Shown: piece by piece, positions 1 to 5,465 of the stretch | How positions within the stretch are numbered: position 1 is the first letter of the stretch | Layout: each line of letters opens with the position of its first letter | Assembly: GCA_964608595.1 (NCBI GenBank) | Contig: CAZSOU010000125.1 | Span: 1-6,098, forward strand | Reading direction: 5' to 3' | DNA: 6,098 nucleotides | From: Oleiagrimonas sp964608595 | GTDB lineage: Bacteria; Pseudomonadota; Gammaproteobacteria; Xanthomonadales; Rhodanobacteraceae | The notes under the pieces: model-generated | Told to the model about the DNA's origin: nothing | Seen by the model: only the letters and a program-made list of their open reading frames with translations | Database searches by the model: none | Translations under genes and position numbers: made by a program

Positions 1-1067
1 GCGAAGTGGTCAAGGTGTTCACGCGCATGCTCGACAACGTGGTCGAGATCAACGGTTTGCCGCTGGCGCAGCAGCGCGCCGAGATCATGAACAAACGCCG
101 TCACGGCATGGGTTTTCTGGGGCTGGGTTCGACCCTGGCCATGCTCAAGCAGCGTTACGGTTCGGCCGAAGGCGTCGAATTCACCGAAAGGGTGGCGCGC
201 GAAATGGCCGTTGCCGGTTGGGAAGTGGCGCTTGAATTGGCCGCTGAAAAAGGTCCGGCGCCGGTGTTGGCCGAGGACTACAGCGTCACTGCCGAAATGC
301 TGCGCAAGCGCCCGGAAATGGCTGACGACGGCTGGAAAGTGGGTGAAACCATCCGCGGCAGCGTGTTGCATGCCAAGTACAGCCGTTACATGCAAAACGT
401 GGCCAAGGTGGCGCCGGAACTGGTGGACAAGCTCGCCGAAAGCGGCGCGCGTTTCACCCATCACACCTCCATCGCGCCGACCGGCACCATTTCGCTGAGC
501 CTGGCCAACAACGTCAGCAACGGCATCGAGCCGAGTTTCGCGCATCACTATTCGCGCAACGTCATTCGCGAAGGACGCAAATCCAAGGAAAAGGTCGAGG
601 TCTACAGTTTCGAGCTGCTGGCTTATCGTGCCTGGATCAACGCACAGGCGATGCCTTTCACCGACGATGTCGACAAGGCGCTGCCCGACTATTTTGTCGC
701 CGCCGACGACATCAAGCCGACCGAACACGTGGACATGCAGGCCGCGGCGCAGAAATGGGTGGATTCGTCCATTTCCAAGACAGCCAACGTGCCCACCGAA
801 TACCCCTACGAGGATTTCAAGGACATCTACCTTTACGCCTATCAGCAGGGCCTGAAAGGCTGCACGACGTTCCGCTTCAATCCCGAGGCATTCCAGGGCG
901 TGCTGGTCAAGGACGCGGACCTTGAAAACACGCATTATCGGTTCGAGCTCGAAGACGGCAGCGTGGTCGAGGTCAAGGGCAACGAAGAGATTGAATATGA
1001 CGGCGAAATCCATACCGCCGCCAACCTTTTCGATGCCCTCAAAGAAGGCTACTACGGCAAATACTGA
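1..1067 (+). CDS. nrdJa: Class II (adenosylcobalamin-dependent) ribonucleotide reductase, large chain NrdJa, 3' part
   Basis: This is the C-terminal part of a B12-dependent ribonucleotide reductase. The enzyme reduces ribonucleotides to deoxyribonucleotides in the cytoplasm without needing oxygen. The gene enters from the left; the first whole codon is GAA at base 3, and about 354 codons are present. Counting from the GTG at base 6, visible family blocks are KRRHGMGFLGLGS (30-42), the phosphate-binding stretch PTGTISLSLANNVSNGIEPS (158-177), WVDSSISKTANVP (251-263), GCTTFRFNPEAFQG (285-298) and the end LFDALKEGYYGKY. The NPCGE motif with the thiyl-radical cysteine, and most of the B12 site, would lie upstream of the window. 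The chain stops without the cysteine-rich tail of fused NrdJ proteins; that tail is supplied by the next gene. This matches the split NrdJa/NrdJb enzyme known from Pseudomonas aeruginosa. Any promoter or NrdR box would be outside the window. Confidence 0.95.
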   Translation, partial: EVVKVFTRMLDNVVEINGLPLAQQRAEIMNKRRHGMGFLGLGSTLAMLKQRYGSAEGVEFTERVAREMAVAGWEVALELAAEKGPAPVLAEDYSVTAEMLRKRPEMADDGWKVGETIRGSVLHAKYSRYMQNVAKVAPELVDKLAESGARFTHHTSIAPTGTISLSLANNVSNGIEPSFAHHYSRNVIREGRKSKEKVEVYSFELLAYRAWINAQAMPFTDDVDKALPDYFVAADDIKPTEHVDMQAAAQKWVDSSISKTANVPTEYPYEDFKDIYLYAYQQGLKGCTTFRFNPEAFQGVLVKDADLENTHYRFELEDGSVVEVKGNEEIEYDGEIHTAANLFDALKEGYYGKY

Positions 1068-1094
1068 GCCCCGGAATCCGCAACAGAGACAATC

Positions 1095-1823
1095 ATGACC
1101 ATCAAGATCGACAAGAAAATCAAGGCCTACCAGGTGCTCAAGCCCGAGCAGCCGGCCGCGGAGCCGGTGGCCGGCAACGACAAGGCCCGGGCGGCTGCCG
1201 AAGTCATCCAGATGCACGAGAGCGTGGAACGTCCGCAGATGCTGGTCGGCGCCACCTACAAGATCAAGACGCCGTTGTTCGAACATGCCCTCTACGTCAC
1301 CATCAACGACATTGTGCTCAATGCCGACACCGAACATGAACAGCGCCGGCCCTTCGAGATTTTCATCAATTCGAAAAACATGGACCACTTCCAGTGGATC
1401 GTGGCGTTGACGCGCATCATGAGCGCGGTGTTCCGCAAGGGCGGCGACGTCACCTTTCTGGTCGAGGAAATGAAGGCGGTATTCGACCCGCGCGGCGGTT
1501 ATTTTCAGGCCGGCGGTGTGTACATGCCCTCCATCGTGGCCGAGATCGGCGCCGTGGTCGAGCAGCACATGAAGCGCATCGGCCTGATTCACGACCCGGA
1601 AATGAGCGAGTCGCAAAAGGCCCTGATCGCGGAAAAGCGCGCCGCTTACGAAAACTCGCAGCCGGCCTCGCACGAACCTGCCACCGAAAAAGCGTCCACG
1701 GCATCCGGCAACGGTGAATTTCCACCCACGGCGATGCTGTGCAACAAGTGCAACACCAAAGCACTGGTCTTGATGGACAACTGCCAGACCTGCCTCAATT
1801 GCGGTTACAGCAAGTGCGGGTAA
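1095..1823 (+). CDS. nrdJb: Class II ribonucleotide reductase accessory chain NrdJb (TSCPD domain plus six-cysteine tail)
   Basis: The 242-residue product corresponds to the C-terminal part of a fused NrdJ. In the split enzyme it works with NrdJa and carries the cysteines that pass electrons to the active site. Residues about 48-165 form the conserved TSCPD-type region (TYKIKTPLFEHALYVTIND, then RRPFEIFINSKNMDHFQW, then FDPRGGYFQAGG). Residues about 177-212 are a low-complexity Ala/Ser/Glu linker. The last 27 residues hold six cysteines at 216, 219, 230, 233, 236 and 241: two CxxC pairs and a final CGYSKC. A six-cysteine zinc-binding, electron-transferring tail of this kind is known for many class II enzymes. 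The ATG lies 27 bases after the nrdJa stop, in the same frame, with only a weak purine-rich AGAGA (1085-1089) before it. Translational coupling to nrdJa is therefore likely. Confidence 0.93.
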   Translation: MTIKIDKKIKAYQVLKPEQPAAEPVAGNDKARAAAEVIQMHESVERPQMLVGATYKIKTPLFEHALYVTINDIVLNADTEHEQRRPFEIFINSKNMDHFQWIVALTRIMSAVFRKGGDVTFLVEEMKAVFDPRGGYFQAGGVYMPSIVAEIGAVVEQHMKRIGLIHDPEMSESQKALIAEKRAAYENSQPASHEPATEKASTASGNGEFPPTAMLCNKCNTKALVLMDNCQTCLNCGYSKCG

Positions 1824-1888
1824 ACGATTGCACGTTTTGCGCGTGCGCATGCGACCGTGCCGCAGGCTGCCGCCGAACGGTTGTTGAA

Positions 1889-1939
1889 CGTGTCGACCTT
1901 TATCGGGCCGCCCCGGTCGCTTGGAGTTCGGTCGACATG
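1889..1939 (+). repeat. Possible RNA stem in the nrdJb 3' region
   Basis: Bases 1889-1898 (CGTGTCGACC) can pair with 1930-1939 (GGTCGACATG) as a 10-bp stem with one G-U pair and a 31-base loop. An alternative, mutually exclusive hairpin is possible at 1926-1932 with 1941-1947. The region 1824-1970 between the nrdJb stop and its terminator has no credible gene. These pairings may be part of the nrdJab mRNA tail or may be chance in GC-rich DNA. Confidence 0.3.
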
Positions 1940-1970
1940 GACTGAACGGCTTTCAACGCCGTACCACGAC

Positions 1971-1999
1971 AATGGCCCGCTTCGGCGGGCTGTTTCTTT
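1971..1999 (+). terminator. Intrinsic terminator after nrdJab
   Basis: A perfect 6-bp GC stem GCCCGC/GCGGGC (1975-1980 with 1985-1990) closes a UUCG tetraloop. It is extended outward by AAUG/UGUU pairs and followed by TGTTTCTTT. This is a textbook rho-independent terminator for plus-strand transcription, 148 bases after the nrdJb stop. On the minus strand the hairpin is followed by CATTGTCG, so it would be a poor terminator for the convergent exporter gene. Confidence 0.8.
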
Positions 2000-2033
2000 C
2001 CGGTTTCTGATCATCGTTCGTGCCGGGCGCGAG

Positions 2034-2049
2034 GCGGGTCCGGACCCGC
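2034..2049. repeat. Perfect 16-bp palindrome between convergent genes
   Basis: GCGGGTCCGGACCCGC reads the same on both strands. As RNA it could form a 6-bp stem with a CCGG loop. It lies 46 bases downstream of the exporter stop codon. No T-run follows on either strand, so it is not a standard terminator. It could be a protein-binding site, an RNA 3'-end stabiliser or a chance GC palindrome. Confidence 0.5.
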
Positions 2050-2095
2050 GATCGCGTTCGGGCGGCGCCAAGCCCGCTTTGCGCAATAACCTGCA

Positions 2096-2665
2096 TCAGG
2101 CGTCGATGCCGCTCAAGCCGATCCATGTCGCCAGTGCCGCAAACAGCAACGCCGCGGCGATGCGCGTCGCCTTCAGCGGAAGCTTGTGCGCGAAACGCGC
2201 ACCCAGCCAGACCACGGGGACGTTGGCGATCAACATGCCGGCGGTGGTGCCGGCGACGATCTGCCACAGCGGGTGGTACTGCGCCGCCAGCACCACGGTC
2301 GCGATCTGCGTCTTGTCGCCCATTTCGGCCATGAAAAACGCAATGATGGTCGCCACGATCACGCCATGGCGGCTGCCCTTTTCAGCTTCGTCGGGATCCA
2401 CCTTGTCGGGAACCAGCGTCCACAACGCCATGACTCCGAGCGAGCCGACCACGATCCAGTGCAGCAGTGTCGGCGTCAGCCAGCGAGCAGCCAGCTCGCC
2501 GACCATGCCCGCCAGCGCATGATTGACGATGGTGGCAAGGAAGATGCCGATGCAGATCGGCAACGGTTTGCGGAAGCGTGCCGCCAGGATCAGCGACAGC
2601 AATTGCGTCTTGTCGCCGATTTCGGCCAGGGCCACGACACCGGTGGCAATCAGAAACGGTTGCAC
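2096..2665 (-). CDS. TMEM165/GDT1 (UPF0016) family membrane protein, probable Mn2+ exporter
   Basis: A 189-residue integral inner-membrane protein of the GDT1/UPF0016 family, whose bacterial members (MneA of Vibrio, Mnx of cyanobacteria) export manganese. The family signature E-x-G-D-K-T-Q occurs twice, as EIGDKTQ at residues 15-21 and EMGDKTQ at 114-120. This gives the usual two-repeat layout, with about six hydrophobic helices (roughly 2-14, 24-57, 65-85, 101-113, 122-155, 166-186) and a charged middle loop (DKVDPDEAEKG). The GTG at 2665 is chosen because AAGGA lies six bases before it, the N-terminus then matches the family (QPFLIATGVVALAEIGDKTQ), and the length fits. The frame stays open upstream to 2821, but that stretch is the riboswitch leader. 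The riboswitch strongly supports manganese as substrate. It is convergent with nrdJab. Confidence 0.93.
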   Translation of the reverse strand: MQPFLIATGVVALAEIGDKTQLLSLILAARFRKPLPICIGIFLATIVNHALAGMVGELAARWLTPTLLHWIVVGSLGVMALWTLVPDKVDPDEAEKGSRHGVIVATIIAFFMAEMGDKTQIATVVLAAQYHPLWQIVAGTTAGMLIANVPVVWLGARFAHKLPLKATRIAAALLFAALATWIGLSGIDA

Positions 2666-2671
2666 GGACAG

Positions 2672-2676
2672 TCCTT
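2672..2676 (-). promoter_or_regulatory. Ribosome binding site fixing the GTG start of the exporter
   Basis: AAGGA on the minus strand, six bases before the GTG at 2665. It is the only good Shine-Dalgarno match next to a start whose protein fits the family N-terminus. It lies about 60 bases downstream of the riboswitch aptamer, so it is the likely element hidden or exposed by manganese-dependent folding. No obvious U-tract terminator lies between aptamer and start, which favours translational over transcriptional control. Confidence 0.7.
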
Positions 2677-2736
2677 CGGGGCCGGAGCAAAATCGCAAGT
2701 TCCCGCACAGCGTCCGACCCGGGCGATGCGCGTGAA

Positions 2737-2850
2737 CCAGCGGTCTTGCCGGGCGGCATCTTCGTGATACCGCTTCGCACGCCATGGCTTTTGGCCAAGT
2801 ATGTTGACGTGCGGCCTGCACCTTGCGCGCAGTCGGCTACTCCCCGTTGG
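2737..2850 (-). promoter_or_regulatory. yybP-ykoY manganese riboswitch aptamer
   Basis: Read on the minus strand from 2850, this contains the conserved GGGGAGTAGCC (2845-2835) and GTCAACATACT (2808-2798) found in the E. coli mntP leader. It also has GCAAGACC at the 3' side (2749-2742), as in the Lactococcus yybP aptamer. Four helices can be drawn. P1 is CCAACGG (2850-2844) with CCGCTGG (2743-2737), one mismatch, continued by GCC/GGC (2837-2835 with 2750-2748). P2 is CTGCGC/GTGCAG (2832-2827 with 2821-2816). P3 is CGCACG/CGTGCG (2813-2808 with 2781-2776), with an inner TGGC/GCCA hairpin (2797-2785). P4 is an 8-bp stem GCGGTATC/GATGCCGC (2773-2766 with 2760-2753). The class senses Mn2+ and typically turns on exporters (mntP, TerC-like, UPF0016), which matches the gene below it. 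Confidence 0.92.
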
Positions 2851-2860
2851 AGTGCGGCTG

Positions 2861-2889
2861 ATCTTAGCGGGGTTGGGTGAAGTGTGCAA
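2861..2889 (-). promoter_or_regulatory. Sigma70-like promoter for the riboswitch-exporter transcript
   Basis: TTGCAC (2889-2884) and TAAGAT (2866-2861) are separated by exactly 17 bases. The -10 box matches the consensus at 4 of 6 positions and the -35 box at 3 of 6. The predicted start of transcription, near 2854, is only a few bases before the first paired base of the aptamer at 2850, so nearly the whole 5' end is riboswitch. That fit raises confidence above what the boxes alone would give. Confidence 0.6.
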
Positions 2890-2941
2890 TCGCCACGACA
2901 CCGGGCTGGACGTCAGGGACCCTCGGCAGCCGCGGTCGCGC

Positions 2942-2947
2942 TAGACT
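2942..2947 (+). promoter_or_regulatory. Possible -10 box for the FAD oxidoreductase gene
   Basis: TAGACT in the context GCTAGACTGGG is a 4-of-6 match to a -10 element, placed 29 bases before the ATG at 2977. No good -35 hexamer is seen 16-18 bases upstream. If used, transcription would start near 2954 and the leader would be short. Confidence 0.3.
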
Positions 2948-2976
2948 GGGAGACTTGCCATCCCGGTCTTGTGTCC

Positions 2977-4359
2977 ATGTCCGACAATCGCATCCAGTCA
3001 TTGGTGTCTTTGCTTTCTCCCGACCGTGTACTCGTCGACGGTGCCGATCTCGAACACTACGGCCGCGACTGGACGCGCTGGTGGGCACCCGCGCCGTTGG
3101 CCATCGCCTTGCCGGAGACCATCGATGAAGTGCAGGCGCTGGTGCGTTGGGCGGTCAAGCATCGGGTGGCGGTCGTGCCTTCGGGTGGGCGCACCGGGCT
3201 GTCCGGCGGTGCGGTGGCCGCCAATGGCGAACTGGTAGTGTCGTTCGAGCGCATGCACCGCATCGTCCAGTTCAACGCGCTTGATCGTACGCTCACCGTC
3301 GAGTCCGGCGTGATTACCGAAAATGTCCAGCGAGCGGCGCGCGAGAAGGGGCTTTTTTATCCGGTGGATTTCGGCAGTCGCGGTTCCAGCCGGATCGGTG
3401 GCAATATCGCCACCAACGCCGGCGGCATCAAGGTGATCCGTTACGGCATGACGCGCGAATGGGTGGCCGGGGTCAAGGTTGTCGACGGCCGTGGCGCGCT
3501 GCATGATTTCAATCGCGGACTGGTGAAAAACGCCACCGGTTACGATCTGCGCCATTTGATGATCGGTTCGGAGGGGACGCTCGGGCTGGTGGTCGAGGCT
3601 ACGCTGCGTCTCACCGATCCGCCGCGCGACCCGCGGGTCATGTTGTTGGCCGTGCCGACGTTCGCTGCCGTGATGAAATTGCTGGAATCGATGCGCGAAC
3701 AACTCCGCTTGACCGCATTCGAATTTTTCACCGACAAGGCGATGCAGCACGTACTGACGGCCGGCGCCACGCGACCGCTGGACACCGGGGCGCCTTGTTA
3801 CGCGCTGATCGAATACGAATCGGGCAATGACGATGATGCGGCCATGGAAGCGTTTGAACGAGCCGTCGAACAGGGCTGGGCGAACGACGGTGTCATGGCG
3901 CAAAGCGACGCTCAGGCACAAGCCCTGTGGCATCTGCGCGAAGGCATCACCGAGGCGATTGCGCGTTACACGCCGTACAAGAACGACGTGTCGGTGCGCG
4001 TGTCGGCATTGCCCGCGTTTCTGGCCGACATGGACGCCTTGTTTGCGCACGCGTATCCGGACTTCGAAGTGGTCTGGTACGGCCACGTCGGCGACGGCAA
4101 CCTGCATGTGAGCGTGCTCAAGCCCGACACCATGGACAAGGAGGCTTTCGAGCAGGCGTGCGAGCGCGTGACCGGCTTGTTGTGCGACGTGCTGGAACGG
4201 CATGGTGGCAGCATTTCCGCCGAGCATGGCGTGGGGCTGCTGAAAAAGCCGTATCTGTCGCGGGTGCGGTCCGAGGCCGAAATCACGTTGATGCGCGGCG
4301 TGAAAGCGGTGTTCGACCCGCACGGCATTCTCAATCCGGGGAAGTTGTTCGATGCTTGA
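2977..4359 (+). CDS. FAD-binding oxidoreductase, GlcD / D-2-hydroxyglutarate dehydrogenase-like
   Basis: A 460-residue soluble flavoenzyme of the vanillyl-alcohol-oxidase fold, related to GlcD, D-lactate dehydrogenase and D-2-hydroxyglutarate dehydrogenase. These oxidise a D-2-hydroxy acid to the 2-oxo acid and pass electrons to a quinone, cytochrome or electron-transfer flavoprotein. The FAD_binding_4 domain spans about 36-215 and includes PSGGRTGLSGGA (68-79), RIGGNIATNAGG (139-150), KNATGYDLRHL (184-194) and GSEGTLG (197-203). The FAD-oxidase C domain spans about 220-458, with the metal and substrate residues WYGHVGDGNLH (367-377) and SAEHG (414-418). R321, T325 and K335 fit the substrate-carboxylate residues of D-2-hydroxyglutarate dehydrogenases, but the residue two after H377 is Ser where I recall Asn in the human enzyme. 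The substrate is therefore uncertain. No clear Shine-Dalgarno precedes the ATG; GTG 2971 is an alternative start. The frame opens at 2884, but that would overlap the divergent promoter. Confidence 0.9.
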   Translation: MSDNRIQSLVSLLSPDRVLVDGADLEHYGRDWTRWWAPAPLAIALPETIDEVQALVRWAVKHRVAVVPSGGRTGLSGGAVAANGELVVSFERMHRIVQFNALDRTLTVESGVITENVQRAAREKGLFYPVDFGSRGSSRIGGNIATNAGGIKVIRYGMTREWVAGVKVVDGRGALHDFNRGLVKNATGYDLRHLMIGSEGTLGLVVEATLRLTDPPRDPRVMLLAVPTFAAVMKLLESMREQLRLTAFEFFTDKAMQHVLTAGATRPLDTGAPCYALIEYESGNDDDAAMEAFERAVEQGWANDGVMAQSDAQAQALWHLREGITEAIARYTPYKNDVSVRVSALPAFLADMDALFAHAYPDFEVVWYGHVGDGNLHVSVLKPDTMDKEAFEQACERVTGLLCDVLERHGGSISAEHGVGLLKKPYLSRVRSEAEITLMRGVKAVFDPHGILNPGKLFDA

Positions 4360-4378
4360 ACGCCTGCGAGCCCTTGAC

Positions 4379-4403
4379 GAGCCCGTCTCGTCGCGACGGC
4401 CTC
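4379..4403. repeat. Imperfect hairpin after the FAD oxidoreductase gene
   Basis: GAGCCCGTC (4379-4387) can pair with GACGGCCTC (4395-4403) with one mismatch and a 7-base loop. It begins 20 bases after the stop codon. It is followed by AAAGCG rather than a T-run, so it is at best a weak or rho-assisted 3' end. Chance is possible. Confidence 0.3.
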
Positions 4404-4427
4404 AAAGCGCGATGAAAAGGGCCAGGC

Positions 4428-4456
4428 TTTCACGCACTGCGCGCGCCCTGCATTAT
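4428..4456 (+). promoter_or_regulatory. Possible promoter for pip
   Basis: TTTCAC (4428-4433) and CATTAT (4451-4456) are 17 bases apart. The -10 candidate matches consensus at 4 of 6 positions, but the -35 matches poorly. It would start transcription about 26 bases before the pip ATG, leaving room for the Shine-Dalgarno. It fits the idea that pip starts its own unit in the 129-base gap. Confidence 0.35.
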
Positions 4457-4476
4457 GCTTGTCGGCCTGTTCCTCC

Positions 4477-4482
4477 AAAGGA
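4477..4482 (+). promoter_or_regulatory. Strong ribosome binding site of pip
   Basis: AAAGGA lies six bases before the ATG at 4489. It decides between this ATG and an in-frame start at 4459, which has no such site and would add ten residues absent from the family. Confidence 0.75.
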
Positions 4483-4488
4483 TGCGTC

Positions 4489-5442
4489 ATGTCGAACGAG
4501 CGCCGCCAGCTTTACCCGGAAATCGATCCCTTTGACACCGGTTTTTTGCAAGTCTCGGATCGACACACGCTGTATTACGAACAGTGTGGCAACCCGAAAG
4601 GCAAACCCGTGGTGTTTCTGCACGGCGGTCCGGGTGGCGGCGTCAACAGCTATTGCCGACGTTTTTTCGATCCGGACGCCTATCGCATCGTCTTGTTCGA
4701 TCAGCGCGGTTGCGGGCGCTCGACGCCCTATGCCGATCTCACCGACAACACCACTTGGCATTCGGTCGCCGATATAGAGCGGCTGCGCGAGCATCTGGGC
4801 ATCGATACCTGGCAGGTGTTCGGCGGCTCCTGGGGGTCGACGTTGTCGCTGGCTTATGCCGAAACCCATCCCGACCGTGTCAGTGAATTGGTGCTGCGTG
4901 GCATTTTCATGCTGCGTCGGCGCGAGCTGGAATGGTTCTACCAGGAAGGTGCGGACATGATCTATCCGGATGCCTGGGAAACCTACGTTGCCGCGATTCC
5001 GGAAGCCGAGCGCGGCGACATGATGAGTGCCTACTACCGCCGCCTGACCAGCGCCGACAAGGCCGTGCGCACGGCGGCAGCGCGGGCCTGGTCGGTGTGG
5101 GAAGGCTCCACCAGTTTCCTGTTCCAGGACCCGGAACACATCGCTTCCAGCGGCGAGGACGAATTCGCCGTGGCCTTCGCGCGCATCGAGTGCCACTACT
5201 TCGTCCACGGCGGTTTTTTCGAGCACGACGACCAGTTGCTGCGCAATGCCGACCGCATCCGCCACATCCCGACCGTCATCGTGCAGGGCCGCTACGACGT
5301 GGTGTGCCCGTTGCGCAGTGCGTGGGACCTGCATCGCGTCTTTCCCGAGGCCGATCTGCGCATCGTTGCCGATGCCGGGCATTCGGCCTTCGAGCCGGGC
5401 AATCTGCATGAACTGATCGAGGCGACGGATCGTTTTCGCTGA
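4489..5442 (+). CDS. pip: Prolyl aminopeptidase (proline iminopeptidase), peptidase family S33
   Basis: A 317-residue cytoplasmic alpha/beta-hydrolase that releases N-terminal proline from peptides. The oxyanion-hole motif HGGPGGG is at 45-51. The nucleophile elbow G-G-S-W-G is at 112-116 with Ser114 as nucleophile. Asp270 (GRYDVVCP) and His298 (DAGHSAFEP) complete the triad. These are each shifted by four from Ser110, Asp266 and His294 of the Xanthomonas campestris enzyme, so the whole core has the same spacing. The cap domain (about 140-245) contains WEGS (Glu205) and ARIECHYF (Glu234). They fit the two glutamates that bind the substrate amino group in the Serratia enzyme. There is no signal peptide. 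The start is set by a strong Shine-Dalgarno. The acetyltransferase gene follows after 23 bases. Confidence 0.96.
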   Translation: MSNERRQLYPEIDPFDTGFLQVSDRHTLYYEQCGNPKGKPVVFLHGGPGGGVNSYCRRFFDPDAYRIVLFDQRGCGRSTPYADLTDNTTWHSVADIERLREHLGIDTWQVFGGSWGSTLSLAYAETHPDRVSELVLRGIFMLRRRELEWFYQEGADMIYPDAWETYVAAIPEAERGDMMSAYYRRLTSADKAVRTAAARAWSVWEGSTSFLFQDPEHIASSGEDEFAVAFARIECHYFVHGGFFEHDDQLLRNADRIRHIPTVIVQGRYDVVCPLRSAWDLHRVFPEADLRIVADAGHSAFEPGNLHELIEATDRFR

Positions 5443-5453
5443 AGGCCGGGAGC

Positions 5454-5459
5454 GAGGGA
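5454..5459 (+). promoter_or_regulatory. Ribosome binding site of the acetyltransferase gene
   Basis: GAGGGA, six bases before the GTG at 5466, supports a GTG start. It lies in the short pip-acetyltransferase gap, where no separate promoter is visible. Confidence 0.6.
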
Positions 5460-5465
5460 AGAGAA

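Noticed and set aside
1065..1067. TGA between nrdJa and nrdJb as a selenocysteine codon
   Set aside because: No selenocysteine is known at this point of class II reductases. The split two-chain form is established in Pseudomonas, and I see no convincing stem-loop of the bacterial SECIS type just after it.
1889..1939. A tRNA or catalogued small RNA in the nrdJb 3' region
   Set aside because: No cloverleaf, T-loop motif or own promoter is visible. Only loose stems can be drawn.
1857..2522. A 221-codon plus-strand open frame across the convergent gap and the exporter
   Set aside because: It crosses the terminator and most of the minus-strand exporter. It has no ribosome site and a low-complexity Ser/Ala/Pro translation.
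2884..2976. An N-terminal extension of the FAD oxidoreductase starting at GTG 2884
   Set aside because: It would overlap the exporter promoter and add 31 residues unlike the family. The conserved protein begins around the ATG at 2977.
2998..4323. A 441-codon open frame on the minus strand opposite the FAD oxidoreductase
   Set aside because: The translation is rich in His, Arg and Gln with no domain pattern. It is the mirror of a strongly conserved flavoenzyme gene in GC-rich DNA.
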